A DNA stretch of 64,000 nt from Lepus europaeus (GCF_033115175.1 NC_084835.1:97494448-97558447); one strand, 5' to 3'; counted from the first letter of the stretch, positions 34,395 to 45,385 are shown. Program-made: numbers and translations. Notes: generated by a model not told the origin, from the letters alone.

Positions 34395-34409
34395 GCGCGC
34401 GGCGAGGGG

Positions 34410-34428
34410 GCTTGTGGGAAATGCAGTC
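34410..34428 (-). promoter_or_regulatory. ZNF143/THAP11-like element in DYM promoter
   Basis: The minus strand reads ACTGCATTTCCCACAAG, close to the known ACTACAATTCCCA element of CpG-island promoters bound by ZNF143 and THAP11. It sits about 20 bases upstream of the E-box. Confidence 0.45.
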
Positions 34429-34500
34429 CCGCGGGCGTGGCGCTCTCCCCGCAGGGCGCGCGTCTCCCGGGCAACCGCAAAGCCGTGAGGCAGAATCCAG

Positions 34501-34764
34501 AAACCCGGAGCCCTGCCCTCTTAGGTGCCGTCTACACCACCTGTTCCGGAGCTTGCACTGTGTTAGCGCCGCTTCCACAGACAAGTAACTCCCCGCGGCG
34601 CTCTGAAGGGTTGGGAAGCTGAGAATGGTGTTTGCTGGAGGCAGCTGTCAGAAAGGACAGGTCCCGCAGGAAAGAGCAGCGATGTGGAGCAGCGCGAGAC
34701 GTGGGGTTTGACGTCTGAAGCCAGGATTTTGAAGGCTAAAGTGTTTTAAAACACTGACAAGCGA
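34501..34764. other. Single-copy DNA upstream of DYM
   Basis: Shoulder of the CpG island, nothing further recognised. Confidence 0.45.
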
Positions 34765-34857
34765 AAGATGTATTCCAGGTCTCCGGTGTGGGTGGCAGGA
34801 ACCCAAGTACTTGAACCCCCACAGTAGGGTGCACATCAGCAGGAAGAGGCTTTGACT
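34765..34857 (-). mobile_element. C-repeat SINE fragment
   Basis: Middle part only (CCAGGTCTCCGGTGTGGGTGG to CACATCAGCAGGAAG), older subtype. Confidence 0.65.
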
Positions 34858-35094
34858 TACTGAGAATCTTCCATCTGCTGGTTCATTCCCCAAACAGCTG
34901 CAAAAGCTGGGCAGTAGAGCTCCATCTAGGTCTCCCATGTGGGTGACAAGGGCCTCGGTACTTGGGCTGCCTTCCTAGGTGCAGTAGCAGAGAGCTGGAT
35001 CGGAAGCGAAGCAGCTGGGACTTGCACCTGCACTCTTACGGGATGCCAGCGCACCAGGTGGCGGCTGAACCCGCTGCGCCACAATGTCAGCTCC
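34858..35094 (-). mobile_element. C-repeat SINE, tail truncated
   Basis: From AATCTTCCATCTGCTGGTTC to the head CGCCACAATGTCAGCTCC. The tail and CT-rich part are absent. Confidence 0.82.
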
Positions 35095-35486
35095 CCTGCA
35101 CAAACCACAAGCCCGCATAGTAGCACCAATCTCCTTTTAGCCAGTACCTTGTGCCTCAGTGTGTTTTCCTGTTATAATTCTGCAAGCTCAGGGATCTTAC
35201 TGGCAGCCGATGCTCAAAACGAGAAAGTGCTTAGTACTGAAGAGTGTATTGGCACGGGGTGATGTCTCCTCCATAGGGCTGTTTGGAGAAATAAACAAGA
35301 GAACAGCGCACAGCAGATACAAAACACCCCTTAAAGTCGATAGCAAATCATTATTACTGTAATGTCCACAATCCCAAAGGGGCAGGCCCCTTCCTCCTCA
35401 ATTGTATATTTCAAGCGGGGAACCTGGCTGGGGCAGATAAAGTAAATGCCCAAGGACATCCGTGTGGCAACCTCCTGGCTTTTTAA
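35095..35486. other. Unassigned intergenic DNA
   Basis: About 390 bases, no feature recognised. Confidence 0.45.
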
Positions 35487-36163
35487 AAAAATATTTATTT
35501 AGGCCGGCGCCGTGGCTTAACAGACTAATCCTCCACCTTGCGGCGCCGGCACACCGGGTTCTAGTCCCGGTCAGAGCGCCGGATTCTATCCTGGTTGCCC
35601 CTCTTCCAGGCCAGCTCTCTGCTGTGGCCCGGGAGGGCAGTGGAGGATGGCCCAACTGCTTGGGCCCTGCACCCGCATGGGAGACCAGGAGGAAGCACCT
35701 GGCTCCTGGCTTCGAATCAGCGAGATGCGCTGGCCGCAGCGGCCATTGGAGGGTGAACCAATGGCAAAAAGGAAGACCTTTCTCTCTGTCTCTCTCTCTC
35801 TCACTATCCACTCTGCCTGTCAAAAAAAAATTTATTTATTTATTTGAAAGGCAGAGTTACAGAGAGGCAGAGGCAGAGGCAGAGAGCGAGAGCGAGAGCG
35901 AGAGCGAGAGTCTTCCACCTGCTGGTTCACTCCCCAGATGGCCATGACGGCCGGAGCTCTGTTGCTCTGAATCAGAAGCCAAGAGTTTCTTCTGAGATTC
36001 CCACACAGGTGCAGGGGCCTAAGAACTTGGGCCATCTTTAATTGCTCTCCCAGGCCATAGCAGAGAGCTGGATTGGAAGTGAAGCAGCCAGGACTCGAAC
36101 CAGTGCCCGTATGGGATGCACTGTAGGAAGCAGCTTTACCTGCATTGCCACAGTGCCAGCCCC
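35487..36163 (-). mobile_element. C-repeat SINE split in its tail
   Basis: Tail sequence AAAATATTTATTTA lies left of the young SINE and TTTATTTATTTATTTGAAAGGC right of it. A (GAGCGA)n run is at 35884-35911. Head CCACAGTGCCAGCCCC at 36163. Confidence 0.88.
35504..35829 (+). mobile_element. Young C-repeat SINE in an older SINE tail
   Basis: GGCCGGCGCCGTGGCTTAAC to CTGCCTGTCA9, flanked by TTTATTTA-type target sequence. Confidence 0.93.
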
Positions 36164-36420
36164 CTAGCTTTTCAGTTTTTACACATCTACACAATTTGAA
36201 TATATACATACCTTTAAACATATGGGCATGTGGGGAGTGTAATTTGACCTAATTCTCACAACTTTAAGAGTAAAGTGTTACCTCCATTTCACCCATGAAA
36301 ACATAATGCAGAATGGCTTTTCTAAGTTACCAAGGGTTACTCAGACCCCAAGCTCAACTCCATGAGTTCATCTTCTAGTAGAAACAATATTCATGTCATA
36401 GTAAAGTTCAGAGATTGGAT
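36164..36420. other. Intergenic DNA with weak MIR similarity
   Basis: CTCCATTTCACCCATGAAAAC and TAAGTTACCAAGGGTTACTC near 36280-36345 recall a reverse MIR. Weak. Confidence 0.3.
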
Positions 36421-36726
36421 TTTTTAAAAAGATTTATTTATTTGAAAGGTAAAGTGATAGAGATTTCTTTCATCTGCTGGTTCACTCCCCAAATGGCTGC
36501 AACTTCCAGGGCTGTGCCATGCCAAAGCCAGGAACCAGGAACTCCATCCTAGTCTCCCACATGGGTGATAAGGGCCCAGGTACTTGAGCCATCACCTGCT
36601 GCCTCCCAGGGCACTCATTTGCAGGAAGCTGCATTGGAAGCGGAGCTGGGACCAGACCCAGGGACTCCAACAAGGGATGCCAGCATACCAAGAGATGTCG
36701 TAACCATGAACAAAGTGTTCAACCCT
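36421..36726 (-). mobile_element. Old C-repeat SINE
   Basis: Older subtype (CTGCTGCCTCCCAGGGCAC), head GGGATGCCAGCATACC. Confidence 0.8.
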
Positions 36727-37498
36727 AGTTCTTTCTTTTTATAGTGCCCTATGTTGTAAAGTTGTTATTGATTTGAGATCTCTCTTTTTTAGCACGTTTA
36801 TAAATTTCTTCCTTAACACTACATCCAATAAGCTCTGGTGTGTTTTCTCATTTTCATCAGCCTTGGATATTTTCTAATTTCCTCTATGATTTCTTCTTTA
36901 ATTTCTACAAAATATGTATTTTCCAGTTTTCTTTCTATTATGCATTTCTATCTTAATCCCATGTTGGTCAAAGAAGACACTTTGCATGATACCTATGATT
37001 GAGTTTGAATTTCTGGTCTGTCATGGAGAGTGTCCACATATACTTGAGAAGCGTGTGTGTGCTGTGGGTTGACTGTTCTGCATGTCTGGTGGATCCTGTT
37101 GGCTCATTGTTTTCTTCAAATACTCTCTTTCTTTCTTTTCTTTTTTTTTTTTTTTTTTTGACAGGCAGAGTGGACAGTGAGAGAGAAAGGTCTTCCTTTT
37201 GCCGTTGGTTCACCCTCCAATGGCCACCGCAGCCGGCGCGCTACGGCCAGCGCACTGCGCTGATCAGGAAGGCAGGAGCCAGGTGCTTCTCCTGGTCTCC
37301 CATGGGGTGCAGGGCCCAAGCACTTGGGCCATCCTCCACTGCCTTCCCGGGCCATAGCAGAGAGCTGGCCTGGAAGAGGGGCAACCGGGACAGAATCCGG
37401 TGTGCCGCGCCGCTAGGCGGAGGGTTAGCCTGTTGAGCCACGGCGCCAGCCTTAAATACTCTCTTTTCTTACCTACTGTCTGGTTCTATCCATTATTG
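36727..37498 (-). mobile_element. Old L1 ORF2 fragment
   Basis: Reverse-strand landmarks of the L1 reverse-transcriptase region keep their order: TTGATTTGAGATCTCTC, CCATGTTGGTCAAAGAAGAC, GAGAGTGTCCACATATAC, GGTTCTATCCATTATTGG. Split by the young SINE 37131-37453. Confidence 0.82.
37131..37453 (-). mobile_element. Young C-repeat SINE, marked sublineage
   Basis: TSD AAATACTCTCTTT at 37118-37130 and 37454-37466. Carries an extra ~13 bases near 37230-37246 and a CACCCCATGGG change, both shared with the copy at 47139. Confidence 0.94.
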
Positions 37499-37510
37499 GT
37501 AGTAGGACTT

Positions 37511-37822
37511 TTAAAAAATATTTATTTTATTTATTTGAAAAACAGAGCTAGAGAAAGATAGAAAGGAGAGAGAGGTGTTACATCTGCTGGTTCACTCCCC
37601 AAATGGCTGCAACAGCTGAAGCTGTGCCATTCCGAAGCCAGGAGCTTCTTCTGGATCTCCCATATGGGTGCAAGGGCCCAAGAACTTGGGCCATCTTCCA
37701 CTGCTTTCTCAGGCCACAGCAGAGAGCTGGATTGAAAGAGGAGCAGCCGGGACTCGAACCAGGGTCCATATGGGATGCTGGCACTACAGGCAGCTTTACC
37801 CACAGTGCCACAGCACCGGCCC
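37511..37822 (-). mobile_element. C-repeat SINE
   Basis: Tail AAAATATTTATTTTATTTATTTG, head CCACAGCACCGGCCCC. Confidence 0.9.
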
Positions 37823-38420
37823 CTGAATAACAATTTTTTAGGAGATAGAGATTAACTTAGAAAAGAAAGAACCAAATGGTACAGATTGTATGTTCCATTC
37901 ATCTAAAAAGAGAGTGAAACAGATATATACATGTATACTTGCTTGTGTGTGTGTGCAGAGACTACCTCTCAAGTACAAACAAGGAACTGGTAACCTTGAC
38001 TACCTCCCAGGAGGGGATTGGGTGCCTCGGAACCAGGATGGAGACATAAATTTTTTTTAAGATGTATTTATTTGAAAGAATTACAGATAGAGATGGAGAG
38101 TCAGAGAAAGAGAGAGAGCTGGGCCAGGCTGAAGCCAGGAGCTTCTTCCAAGTCCCTCACATGAGTGGCAGGTGCCCAAACACCCAGGCCATCCTCTGCT
38201 GCTTTTCGAAGGTGCATTAGTAGGGAGCTGGATCAGAAGTGGATCAGCTGGGACACAAACCAACACCTATATGGGATGCTGGCATCACAGGGGTGGCTTT
38301 ATACACTAGGCCACAATGCTGGCCCCACCTGAGACAGACATCTTTATATGCACCTTGTGAATTTTGTATCTAGTAAACACATCACATATTCAGAAGGTAA
38401 GAGCACCATTTTTAAAAATT
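37823..38420 (+). mobile_element. Old L1 3'UTR split by a SINE
   Basis: ATACATGTATACTTGC and GGAACTGGTAACCTTGAC on the left, CTTTATATGCACCTTGTGAA on the right of the SINE 38048-38324, in L1M 3'UTR order. Confidence 0.6.
38048..38324 (-). mobile_element. C-repeat SINE in an L1 3'UTR
   Basis: Tail TTTAAGATGTATTTATTTG, short body, head CCACAATGCTGGCCCC. Confidence 0.87.
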
Positions 38421-38769
38421 CTAAAGCTGCAGATTGGAAACTAAAAAAAAAAAAAAATTGATAGAAGTGGTCCAGTTCCCAATGGTCCTAGAATGACATC
38501 AGATGGCTGTGAACTTGGTCAGTAGGGCAGGGAGCTGAAAGAGTTTGCCTGTGTTCAGGAAAGGTCAGTTTAGATGCAATGTAGTTGGAGGGCAAGAACA
38601 GGGCTATTTACTAACTCATTAATTAGTACTTTTCTTTCCAGAAACAATTAAGGTGACTTGCAAATAAATCTACACAAAATTGCAACATTTAAAAGAAGCA
38701 AAAAGATGGGCAGGGACATAAAAGGGAGGCAACTCCCTCCAAACCTCCTAGCCTGAGTTTTTTTTTTTT
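38421..38769. other. Unassigned intergenic DNA
   Basis: About 350 bases with an A14 run near 38444, nothing else recognised. Confidence 0.45.
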
Positions 38770-39081
38770 CTTTCAAAGATTTATTTATTTATTTGAAAGG
38801 CAGAGTTACAGAGAGAGAGAAAAAGACACACAGAAAGAGATCTTCCATCTGCTGGTTCACTTCCCAAATGGCCGCAACAACAAGGATGGGCCAGGCTCAA
38901 TCTTCCAGCCAGGAGCTTCTTCCAGGTCCCCCATGTGGGTACAGGGACCTATGCACTTTTCCCAGGCACACTAGCAAGGAGCTGGATTAGAAGTGGAGCA
39001 GTCAGGACTCAAACAGGTGCCCGTATGGGATGCCGGTGCTGCAGGCCATGGCTTTAACCCACTGCGCCACAGCACTGGCCC
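38770..39081 (-). mobile_element. C-repeat SINE
   Basis: Tail AAAGATTTATTTATTTATTTG, head CGCCACAGCACTGGCCC. Confidence 0.9.
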
Positions 39082-39279
39082 TGTAACCTGAGCTTTTTAT
39101 GACTTCTGGTTTACAAAGTCTAGGGCGCAGCTTTCCCTTCTTGCAAGTTAGGGATAGACTTTCTGTGTCTGCAGAGCTGGAGGGTCAAAGAGGCCCTGTG
39201 CCCAACAAACACAAGCAGTACCAGTACTGTCCCCAGAGTGTTGTCTCAAGACTGTTCCAGGAACAGTGCTCTGGTTTCC

Positions 39280-39470
39280 ACTGCGCTGAGAAAGAGCAGA
39301 CTTAGGAGTCAGACAGGTCTGGGGCTGCATCCTGGTTCCATAATTTATGAGCTGAATGATGTGGGGAACGCTTCTTCATCTCTCTAGTCTGTTTGCTCCC
39401 CCAAAAGGTGGTAAGGTGAGAAGTCAGTTATAGAACGCACATATCATGTCTTTCTCAGTGCTAGTTAGCC
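39280..39470 (+). mobile_element. MIR SINE
   Basis: Forward MIR: GGAGTCAGACAGGTCTGGGG, ATCCTGGTTCC, TTATGAGCTGAATGATGTGG, CTCTCTAGTCTG. Diverged. Confidence 0.7.
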
Positions 39471-39568
39471 TGCATAGTTCGGATGGTAGTCAACTCACAT
39501 GTCTTATTGCAAGCTCCCAGGCACTCCTCCAAGGTCAACAAGTGTGAGTAAAGGTCAGAAAGGAAGGT

Positions 39569-39919
39569 GAGCCAGCGCCATGGCTTAACAGGCTAATCCT
39601 CCGCCTTGCGGCGCCGGCACACCGGGTTCTAGTCCTGGTCGGGGCCCCGGATTCTCTCCCGGTTGCCCCTCTTCCAGGCCAGCTCTCTGCTATGGCCCGG
39701 GAAGGCAGTGGAGGATTGCCCAAGTCCTTGGGCCCTGCACCTGCATGGGAGACCAGGAGAAGCACCTGGCTCCTAGCTTTGGATCAGCGAGATGCGCCAG
39801 CCGCAGCGGCCATTGGAGGGTGAACCAATGGCAAAAAGGAAGACCTTTCTCTCTGTCTCTCTCTCTCTCACTGTCCACTCTGCCTGTCAAAAAAAAAAAA
39901 AAAAAGAAAAAGAAAGAAA
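39569..39919 (+). mobile_element. Young C-repeat SINE with TSD
   Basis: TSD GAAAGGAAGGT at 39558-39568 and 39920-39930. Tail A18 with GAAAGAAAG. Confidence 0.94.
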
Positions 39920-40251
39920 GAAAGGAAGGTAATATGTCGGCAAATCACCTCCAATGTGGAAAGCTGAGGGGATGGAGTATGAACAACTAAACTAAGAGCA
40001 GACATGCAATAAATATAACCGGGCACCATCAGACTTATCTTCTGTGTGCCAATAAACCACGTTAGCACCAAAGTATTGAAGTTACAAGATGCAGATTTCG
40101 GCTCCATATGAGCACTTTTGACAACAATATCAGTAACAATAGTGAGCAATTCGCCGAGCTGCTTTCTAAGAGCTATGCGTTATCTTGAAATCTCCAAACA
40201 ACCCCATGAGAAAGGGCTGCTACAGGAAGGGACCTAAGGACTCAGCAACAC

Positions 40252-40566
40252 TTCTGTGGGGCTAGCAGATTAAGCCTCTGCCTGCAACAAGAGCATCCCA
40301 AATGGCTGCCAGTTTGAGACCTGGTTGCTCCACTTCCAATCCAGCTCCTTGCTAATGCACCTGAGAAAGCAGCAGAAGATTCAAGTGCTTGGACCCCTGC
40401 ACCCATGCGGGAGACCCAGTGGAAGCTCTGGGCTCCCAGCTTTGGACCCAGCCATTGCAGCCATTGGGGAGTGAACCAGCAGGTGGAAGATTCTCATATT
40501 CATTCTCTCTCTCTCTCCATTTTTCTCTGTAACTCTATCTTTCAAATAAAAAAAAATTAAATAAAA
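40252..40566 (+). mobile_element. C-repeat SINE
   Basis: Head GTGGGGCTAGCAGATTAAGCC, body with ATGCACCTGAGAAAGCAGCAG. Confidence 0.85.
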
Positions 40567-41229
40567 CCCACTTCCCCATAGATGGTTACGTGAAATCCAG
40601 TGTAGTAGCAATGAAATAGTCTCTCTGGAGGAGAAACAAGATCCCAATCACTCCCCATGTTCAAGCTGAGCAGGTACTCAAAGTCACAACACAGCAGGAA
40701 ATGTTAGCCACGAGCCGAGTCCCTTCATTCAGGAGTCCCGGGGACATGACAGGATTCAGACAAGGACAGCCAGCAAGTCACTTGTGCCAGTGACTGAGCC
40801 CGCAGCCCTGGGAACGAATTCCCCGCAATGCAGGCTGTTAGCTGCAGCTCAAACGGCAGACTCCAGGAGTCCCGGCAGCCTGCCTGACAGTTCTAATTAC
40901 GTACTCAGCTCCCGCTGCTCCTAGCTGCCCGAGAGCTCAGCCTGCCCTCTCCTGAGCCTTGGGCGACCCCTGGGGAGAGGCATGGTGGGACAGTCAGACT
41001 ACCTCAGCCTCATCCTACTTTGCCCCTGAGCGCAGAACCTAGGGAGAGGCACAGGCAGCTGTCCTTGTCCCCTTCCTGCCAGGGACGAATCCGCAAGAGT
41101 CACAAACTAATAATAGTCCATGATGTAGCAAAAGACTCGGCCAGGCCCTGCGCTGCTGTAAGGGCCCCAGCTCTCTACAGTAATGCACGTACTGGTCATG
41201 AGGGTCCTTGGGAATAAGCACACCGTGGT
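40567..41229. other. Unassigned intergenic DNA
   Basis: About 660 bases, GC-richer near 40.9-41.1 kb, no promoter or coding evidence. Confidence 0.45.
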
Positions 41230-41475
41230 TTGGGTGCACGGGTCTCTGCAACACTAAGTGTTGGCATGGAAACCCTACAGTGATGGCATTGACAGGTGAG
41301 GCTTTGGGGAAGGGGACCGAGTCACGGGGGCCCCGCCCTCATAGATGGGGGGAGCACCCTTATCTACGGGGTCAAGGGAAATAGCTGGGCCCTTCAGCCC
41401 ACGTGCCACGGGAGGCTGCACCAGGAAAGTGCTCACAAGGCAGTGAATCCGCTGGGGCCTGCTTCTCAGAGCAAG
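41230..41475 (+). mobile_element. MaLR-type (MLT1-like) LTR remnant
   Basis: TTGGCATGGAAACCCTACAG, ATTGACAGGTGAGGC and CCTCATAGATGGGGGG follow the order seen in this ancient LTR class. Solo, old, broken. Confidence 0.45.
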
Positions 41476-41549
41476 ACATTTCTGTTCTTTGCAAATGATG
41501 CAGTCTGCGGTATTCTGTTAGTGCGGTACAAAGAGACTAAGGGCTTATT

Positions 41550-41640
41550 TCTGCCCCTGTATTACAGGCTTAGATGTCAGATATTCTTCCCAGCACCACA
41601 GAGCTAGCAAGTGAAGACTCGGACCCAGGCAATCTGGCTA
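41550..41640 (-). mobile_element. MIR fragment
   Basis: CCACAGAGCTAGCAAGTG and CGGACCCAGGCAATCTGGC match the reverse MIR core. Confidence 0.6.
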
Positions 41641-41727
41641 CAAAGCCCACACTCAGCCCTGGGAAAGGAGACTCTGAACTCTTTCTGCCAACACCACCAG
41701 CATGTGAAGCCCCGTACCTGCCCTGCT

Positions 41728-42054
41728 CTAGGCCCTGCCATGGCTCACTGGCTAATCCTCCGCCTGTGGCACCGGTACCCCGGGTTCTAGTCCCAGTTGG
41801 GGCACTGGATTCTGTCCCCATTGCTCCTCATCCAGTCCAGCTCTCTTCTGTGGCCCGGGAAGGCAGTGGAGGATGGCCCAAGTGCTTGGGCCCTGCACCC
41901 GCATGGGAGACCAGGAGGAAGCACCTGGCTCCTGGCTTCGGATCAGCACAGCGCCGGCCATAGCGGCCATTTGGGGGGTGAACCAACAGAAAGAAGACCT
42001 TTCTCTCTGTCTCTCTCTCACTGTCTAACTCTGCCTGTCAAAAAAAAAAAAAAA
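41728..42054 (+). mobile_element. C-repeat SINE, young type
   Basis: Head CTGCCATGGCTCACTGGC, GGTTCTAGTCCCAGTTGGGG, tail A14. Confidence 0.9.
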
Positions 42055-42271
42055 ACACCTATCTCTGTGCTCATCTTCACAGACATGCATGTTTCTGTGT
42101 CCAGATTTCCTCTTTACAGGGACACTGGTCATCATGGACAGTGCCCATCCTGGTGACCTCATTTAAATCTGACTCCATCTGCAATAACCTTGTTTCCAAA
42201 TAAAGCCATATTCTGAGATCCTGTGGATTAGGACTTAAACAAAGGAGTTTTACTAATTTTTTAAAATATTT

Positions 42272-42595
42272 TTATATATAAGATTTATTTATTTATTTGA
42301 GAGGCAGAGTTATAGAAGGAGAGAGAGAAAGAAAGGTCTTCCATCTGCTAATTCACTCCCCAAATAGCTGCGACAGCCAACGCTGGGCTGATCCAAAGCC
42401 AGGAGCCAGGAGCTTCTTCAAGGTCTCCCATGCGGGTGCAGGGGCCCAAGCACTTGGACCATCTTCTACTCTTTCCCAGGGCATACCAGAGAGCTGAATT
42501 GGAAGAGGAGCAGCCGGGACTCAAACTGGTGCCCATATGGGATGCCAGTGCCACAGGCAGCAGCTTTACCCTCTATGCCACAGTGCTGGCTCCAA
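42272..42595 (-). mobile_element. C-repeat SINE (first of three in one LTR)
   Basis: Tail AAGATTTATTTATTTATTTGAG, head CCACAGTGCTGGCTCC. Confidence 0.9.
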
Positions 42596-42611
42596 AGATT
42601 GACATATATGT

Positions 42612-42651
42612 TTTTAAAGATTAATTTACTTGAAAGTCAGAGTTACACACA

Positions 42652-42694
<43 letters not shown>

Positions 42695-42951
42695 TCTTCC
42701 ATCTGCTGATTCACTCCCCAATTGGCCGCGACGGCAGGAGCTGCGCCGATCCAAAGCCAGGAGCCAGGAGCTTCTTCTGGGTCTCCCACATGGGACAGGG
42801 GCCCAAGGACTTGGGTCATCTTCCACTGCTTTCCCAGGCCATAGCAGAGAGCTGGGTCAGAAGTGGAGCAGCCAGGATGTGAACCGGCACTCAAATGGGA
42901 TGCTGGCACTGCAGGCAGCAGCTTTACCCACTATGCACAACGCCGGCCCCA
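42612..42951 (-). mobile_element. C-repeat SINE with (CA)n and (GA)n
   Basis: (CA)n at 42645-42669 joined to (GA)n to 42694 replaces the usual pure GA. Head TGCACAACGCCGGCCCC. Confidence 0.9.
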
Positions 42952-43245
42952 AAGATTTATATATTTGAAAGGCAGAGTTATAGAGAGGGAGAGTGAGTGA
43001 GCACGAGCAATCTTCCACCTGCTGGTTCACTCTCCAAATAACCACAATGAATCCAGGAGGTTCAACCAGGTCTCCCACGTGGGTAGCAGGGATCCAAGTA
43101 CTTGGGTCATCTGCTGCTGCTTTCCCAGGCCTATTAGTAAGGGGGCTGGATCAGAAGTACAGCAGTTGGGAGTTGAACTGGCACCCATATGGGATGCCAG
43201 TGTCACAGGTGGCAGCTTAACCTGCTACACCACAAAACCAGCCAG
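42952..43245 (-). mobile_element. C-repeat SINE (third of three)
   Basis: Tail AAAGATTTATATATTTGAAAGG, head CACCACAAAACCAGCC. All three copies lie in the same orientation. Confidence 0.9.
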
Positions 43246-43290
43246 GCATACAGAAATTCTAGAGCAGCACAATTCAACCCATAACCCTGG

Positions 43291-43997
43291 ATACCCACAT
43301 GTACTCTAGGGAAGATCTGAAGAAATACAACTGACCTCAGAGGCTATGTCCACGTTGATTTATTGTTGCTCTTGAACCGAAGTAGGGAAGAATTGTTTTC
43401 ACTCTCACTAGCTCATGTCTCATAGAAGGATGTAATGAGGCTATAAGGAGACTGCTGGTCTCATCAGGCAAATAGAACCTCCCAGAAGCCAGTGGTACTA
43501 GCCCATGGGGCTTCTGACCCAGCCTGTCCTGTCCTGTCATTTTGTGGAGAATGGGGTGGGGTTGGCAAAAGGAAAGGTCCCAGAACAGCAGTGACTCAAA
43601 CCGCCTGCCCCAGCACCAGGTAAACTTAGCTGTTTTACAAGGGTCGCTGTCAGGAAAGAGGCTCCAGTAATATTTGGTAATTTCTAATTACACTGCATTT
43701 TTTTTTTCCTTTTTAGTTCCAAAACATTTAGCAAACAACCCTTCCAAAGCACGGTGGGAGGTGGTGGTGCCGAGTGCTGTCTGCAAGGAGCTCAGCATCC
43801 TGTGAAAGATACAGCAGGCAGCCAGCCACCTGCAGTGCAGTCACCGTGATGGGCAGCGCTGGAAGGAGCTTGCATGCAAGAGACATTCCGAAGACCAGGA
43901 AGGGAAGCAGTTCCTTTGGTGTGCCACTTGGATAGGCCCAACCTATCTACCATAGGTTATGCTGCCTCCTACTGGTGGCAACAGCACAAATTCTCTT
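43291..43997. other. Unassigned intergenic DNA
   Basis: About 700 bases, no repeat or coding similarity recognised. Confidence 0.45.
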
Positions 43998-44215
43998 CTA
44001 TTAATTTTTATTTATTTTCATTGGAGAGAGAAAGAGGGAGAAATTCTATCCATTCCCCAAGAAGTTCACTCCCCAAGCAGCCACAAAAGACAGGGTTAGG
44101 TCGGCACCAATATGGGATGCTGACACTGCAGGCAGCAGTTTTACCTGCTATGCCATGGCACAGGCCCCCCTCAAGCAGTGTCTTAACTGCTGTGCCAAAT
44201 GCCTGCTCAGCCCGC
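43998..44215 (-). mobile_element. C-repeat SINE, internally deleted, plus a head fragment
   Basis: The tail and head are joined with the central ~120 bases missing (CAGGGTTAGG|TCGGCACCAATATG). A second partial head (TCTTAACTGCTGTGCC) follows to 44215. Confidence 0.78.
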
Positions 44216-44275
44216 CTCTCTTAAGCTTTTCAGAACACACAATGTCTTAAAAAATGTACTGCGGGGTGGGGGCAG

Positions 44276-44570
44276 GATAGAGGCAGCACTGAGGTTTAGC
44301 AGGTTAAGTTGCCATCTGCAGCGCCAGCATCCCATAGGGGCACCAGTTCAAGTCCTAGCTACCCTACTTCCAATCCAGCTCCCTGCTAATACGCCTGGGA
44401 AAACAGCAGAGGATGGCTCAAATGCCTGGCCTCTGCACTCGTGTGGGAGACCTGGAGGAAGCTCCTGGCTTCAGACTGGCCCAGCTTCAGCTATGCGCAG
44501 CCTCTCTTGAAAGACCTCTCTCTGTCTTTCCCTCTTTCTCTGTAACTCTGCCTTTCAAATAAATAAATCA
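44276..44570 (+). mobile_element. C-repeat SINE
   Basis: Head AGGCAGCACTGAGGTTTAGC, tail AAATAAATAAATC then a purine tract. Confidence 0.87.
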
Positions 44571-44638
44571 GAAAGAAAAGAAAAGAAGAGAAGAGAAAAG
44601 AAAGGAAAAGAAAAGAAGAGAAAAGAAAGGAAAAGAAA

Positions 44639-44690
<52 letters not shown>
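44571..44690 (+). repeat. Purine tract grown from a SINE tail
   Basis: Contains two copies of a 25-base unit starting AAGAGAAAAGAAAGG, then (GA)n of about 24 units at 44642-44690. Confidence 0.88.
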
Positions 44691-44692
<2 letters not shown>

Positions 44693-44719
44693 TTTTCTTC
44701 AATAAAAAGAAAAGTGCTG

Positions 44720-45007
44720 GGGCAGGAGTTCAGCAGTTAAGAATTCCGTGTCCTACATTAGACTGCTTGGGTTCAGTGCCCACCTCCAGACTCCAGTTTC
44801 CTGTTAATGCAGACCCTGGGAGGCAGTGGTGATGGCTCAAATAACCAGGTTCCTGACACCCACATAGAACAGCTGGACTGAGCTCCCATCTCCAAGCCCA
44901 GTCCTGGCCATTGTGAGCAACCAGGGAGTGAACCAGTGGATGGGAGCTCACTCGCTCGCTTGCTCTCTCTCAAATGAATAAATAAAAATTTCTTTAAAAT
45001 ATACCAT
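44720..45007 (+). mobile_element. Old C-repeat SINE with TSD
   Basis: Flanked by AAAAGTGCTGG at 44709 and 45008. Older subtype, tail AATGAATAAATAAAAA. Confidence 0.82.
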
Positions 45008-45019
45008 AAAAAAAGTGCT

Positions 45020-45385
45020 GGGGTCAGTATTTTGGCACAGCAAGTTAAGCTGCTGCCTGTGACGGCTGTCATTCCATATTAGAATACCATTTCCGGGCTC
45101 AGCATCCCATATGGGTGCCAGTTCCAGTCCCGGCTGCTCCTCTTCTGATCCAGCTCTCTGCTATGGCCTGGGAAAGCAGCAGAAGATGGCCCAAGTCCTT
45201 GGGCCCCTGTACCCATGTGGGAGACCTGGAAGAAGTTCCTGACTCCTGGCTTCAGATCGGCGCAGCTCTGGCCAATGCGATCATTTGGGGAGTGAACCAG
45301 CAGATGGAAGACCTCTCTCTGTCTCTACCTCTCTCTGTAACTCTTTCAAGTAAATAAAAATAAATAAATAAATCTTTAAAAAAAT
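45020..45385 (+). mobile_element. C-repeat SINE with duplicated head part
   Basis: Two head pieces in a row (GCTGTCATTCCATATTAG, then CAGCATCCCATATGGG), followed by one normal body and tail. Confidence 0.82.

Larger units (their letters stand above)
34081..34400 (-). other. DYM: DYM noncoding exon 1 (5'UTR), start approximate
   Basis: Within the CpG island the minus strand has a good donor, GAGACAG|gtgggc, after 34081. This is the best candidate for the exon 1 end, since exon 2 (4511-4702) opens with 5'UTR and needs an upstream noncoding exon. The transcription start is not fixed by the sequence. I place it near 34400, just below an E-box and a ZNF143-like site. The exon carries a GGCTCC-type hexamer run (34226-34270) and a four-codon uORF (34192-34203). 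Placement is inference from the donor, the island and the human gene order. Confidence 0.6.
33380..34500 (-). promoter_or_regulatory. DYM: CpG-island promoter of DYM
   Basis: CpG is dense and GC content high from about 33.4 to 34.5 kb, flanked on both sides by AT-rich repeat DNA. The only gene start that fits is DYM on the minus strand. Long open frames on both strands here come from the GC content and are not genes. There is no TATA box. Divergent antisense transcription on the plus strand is possible, but the sequence does not show it. Confidence 0.8.
42055..43290 (-). mobile_element. MaLR-type (MLT1-like) LTR remnant split by three SINEs
   Basis: Left piece 42055-42256 (CTGGTGACCTCATTTAAATC, TGTTTCCAAATAAAGCC) and right piece 43258-43290 (CACAATTCAACCCATAACC) fit one ancient solo LTR once three SINEs are set aside. 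Old and broken. Confidence 0.5.

Noticed and set aside
33698-34588. Open frame of 296 codons, and overlapping ones, in the 34-kb region
   Set aside because: GC-rich CpG island with long frames on both strands. Biased composition, no domain, and the position is the DYM promoter and leader.
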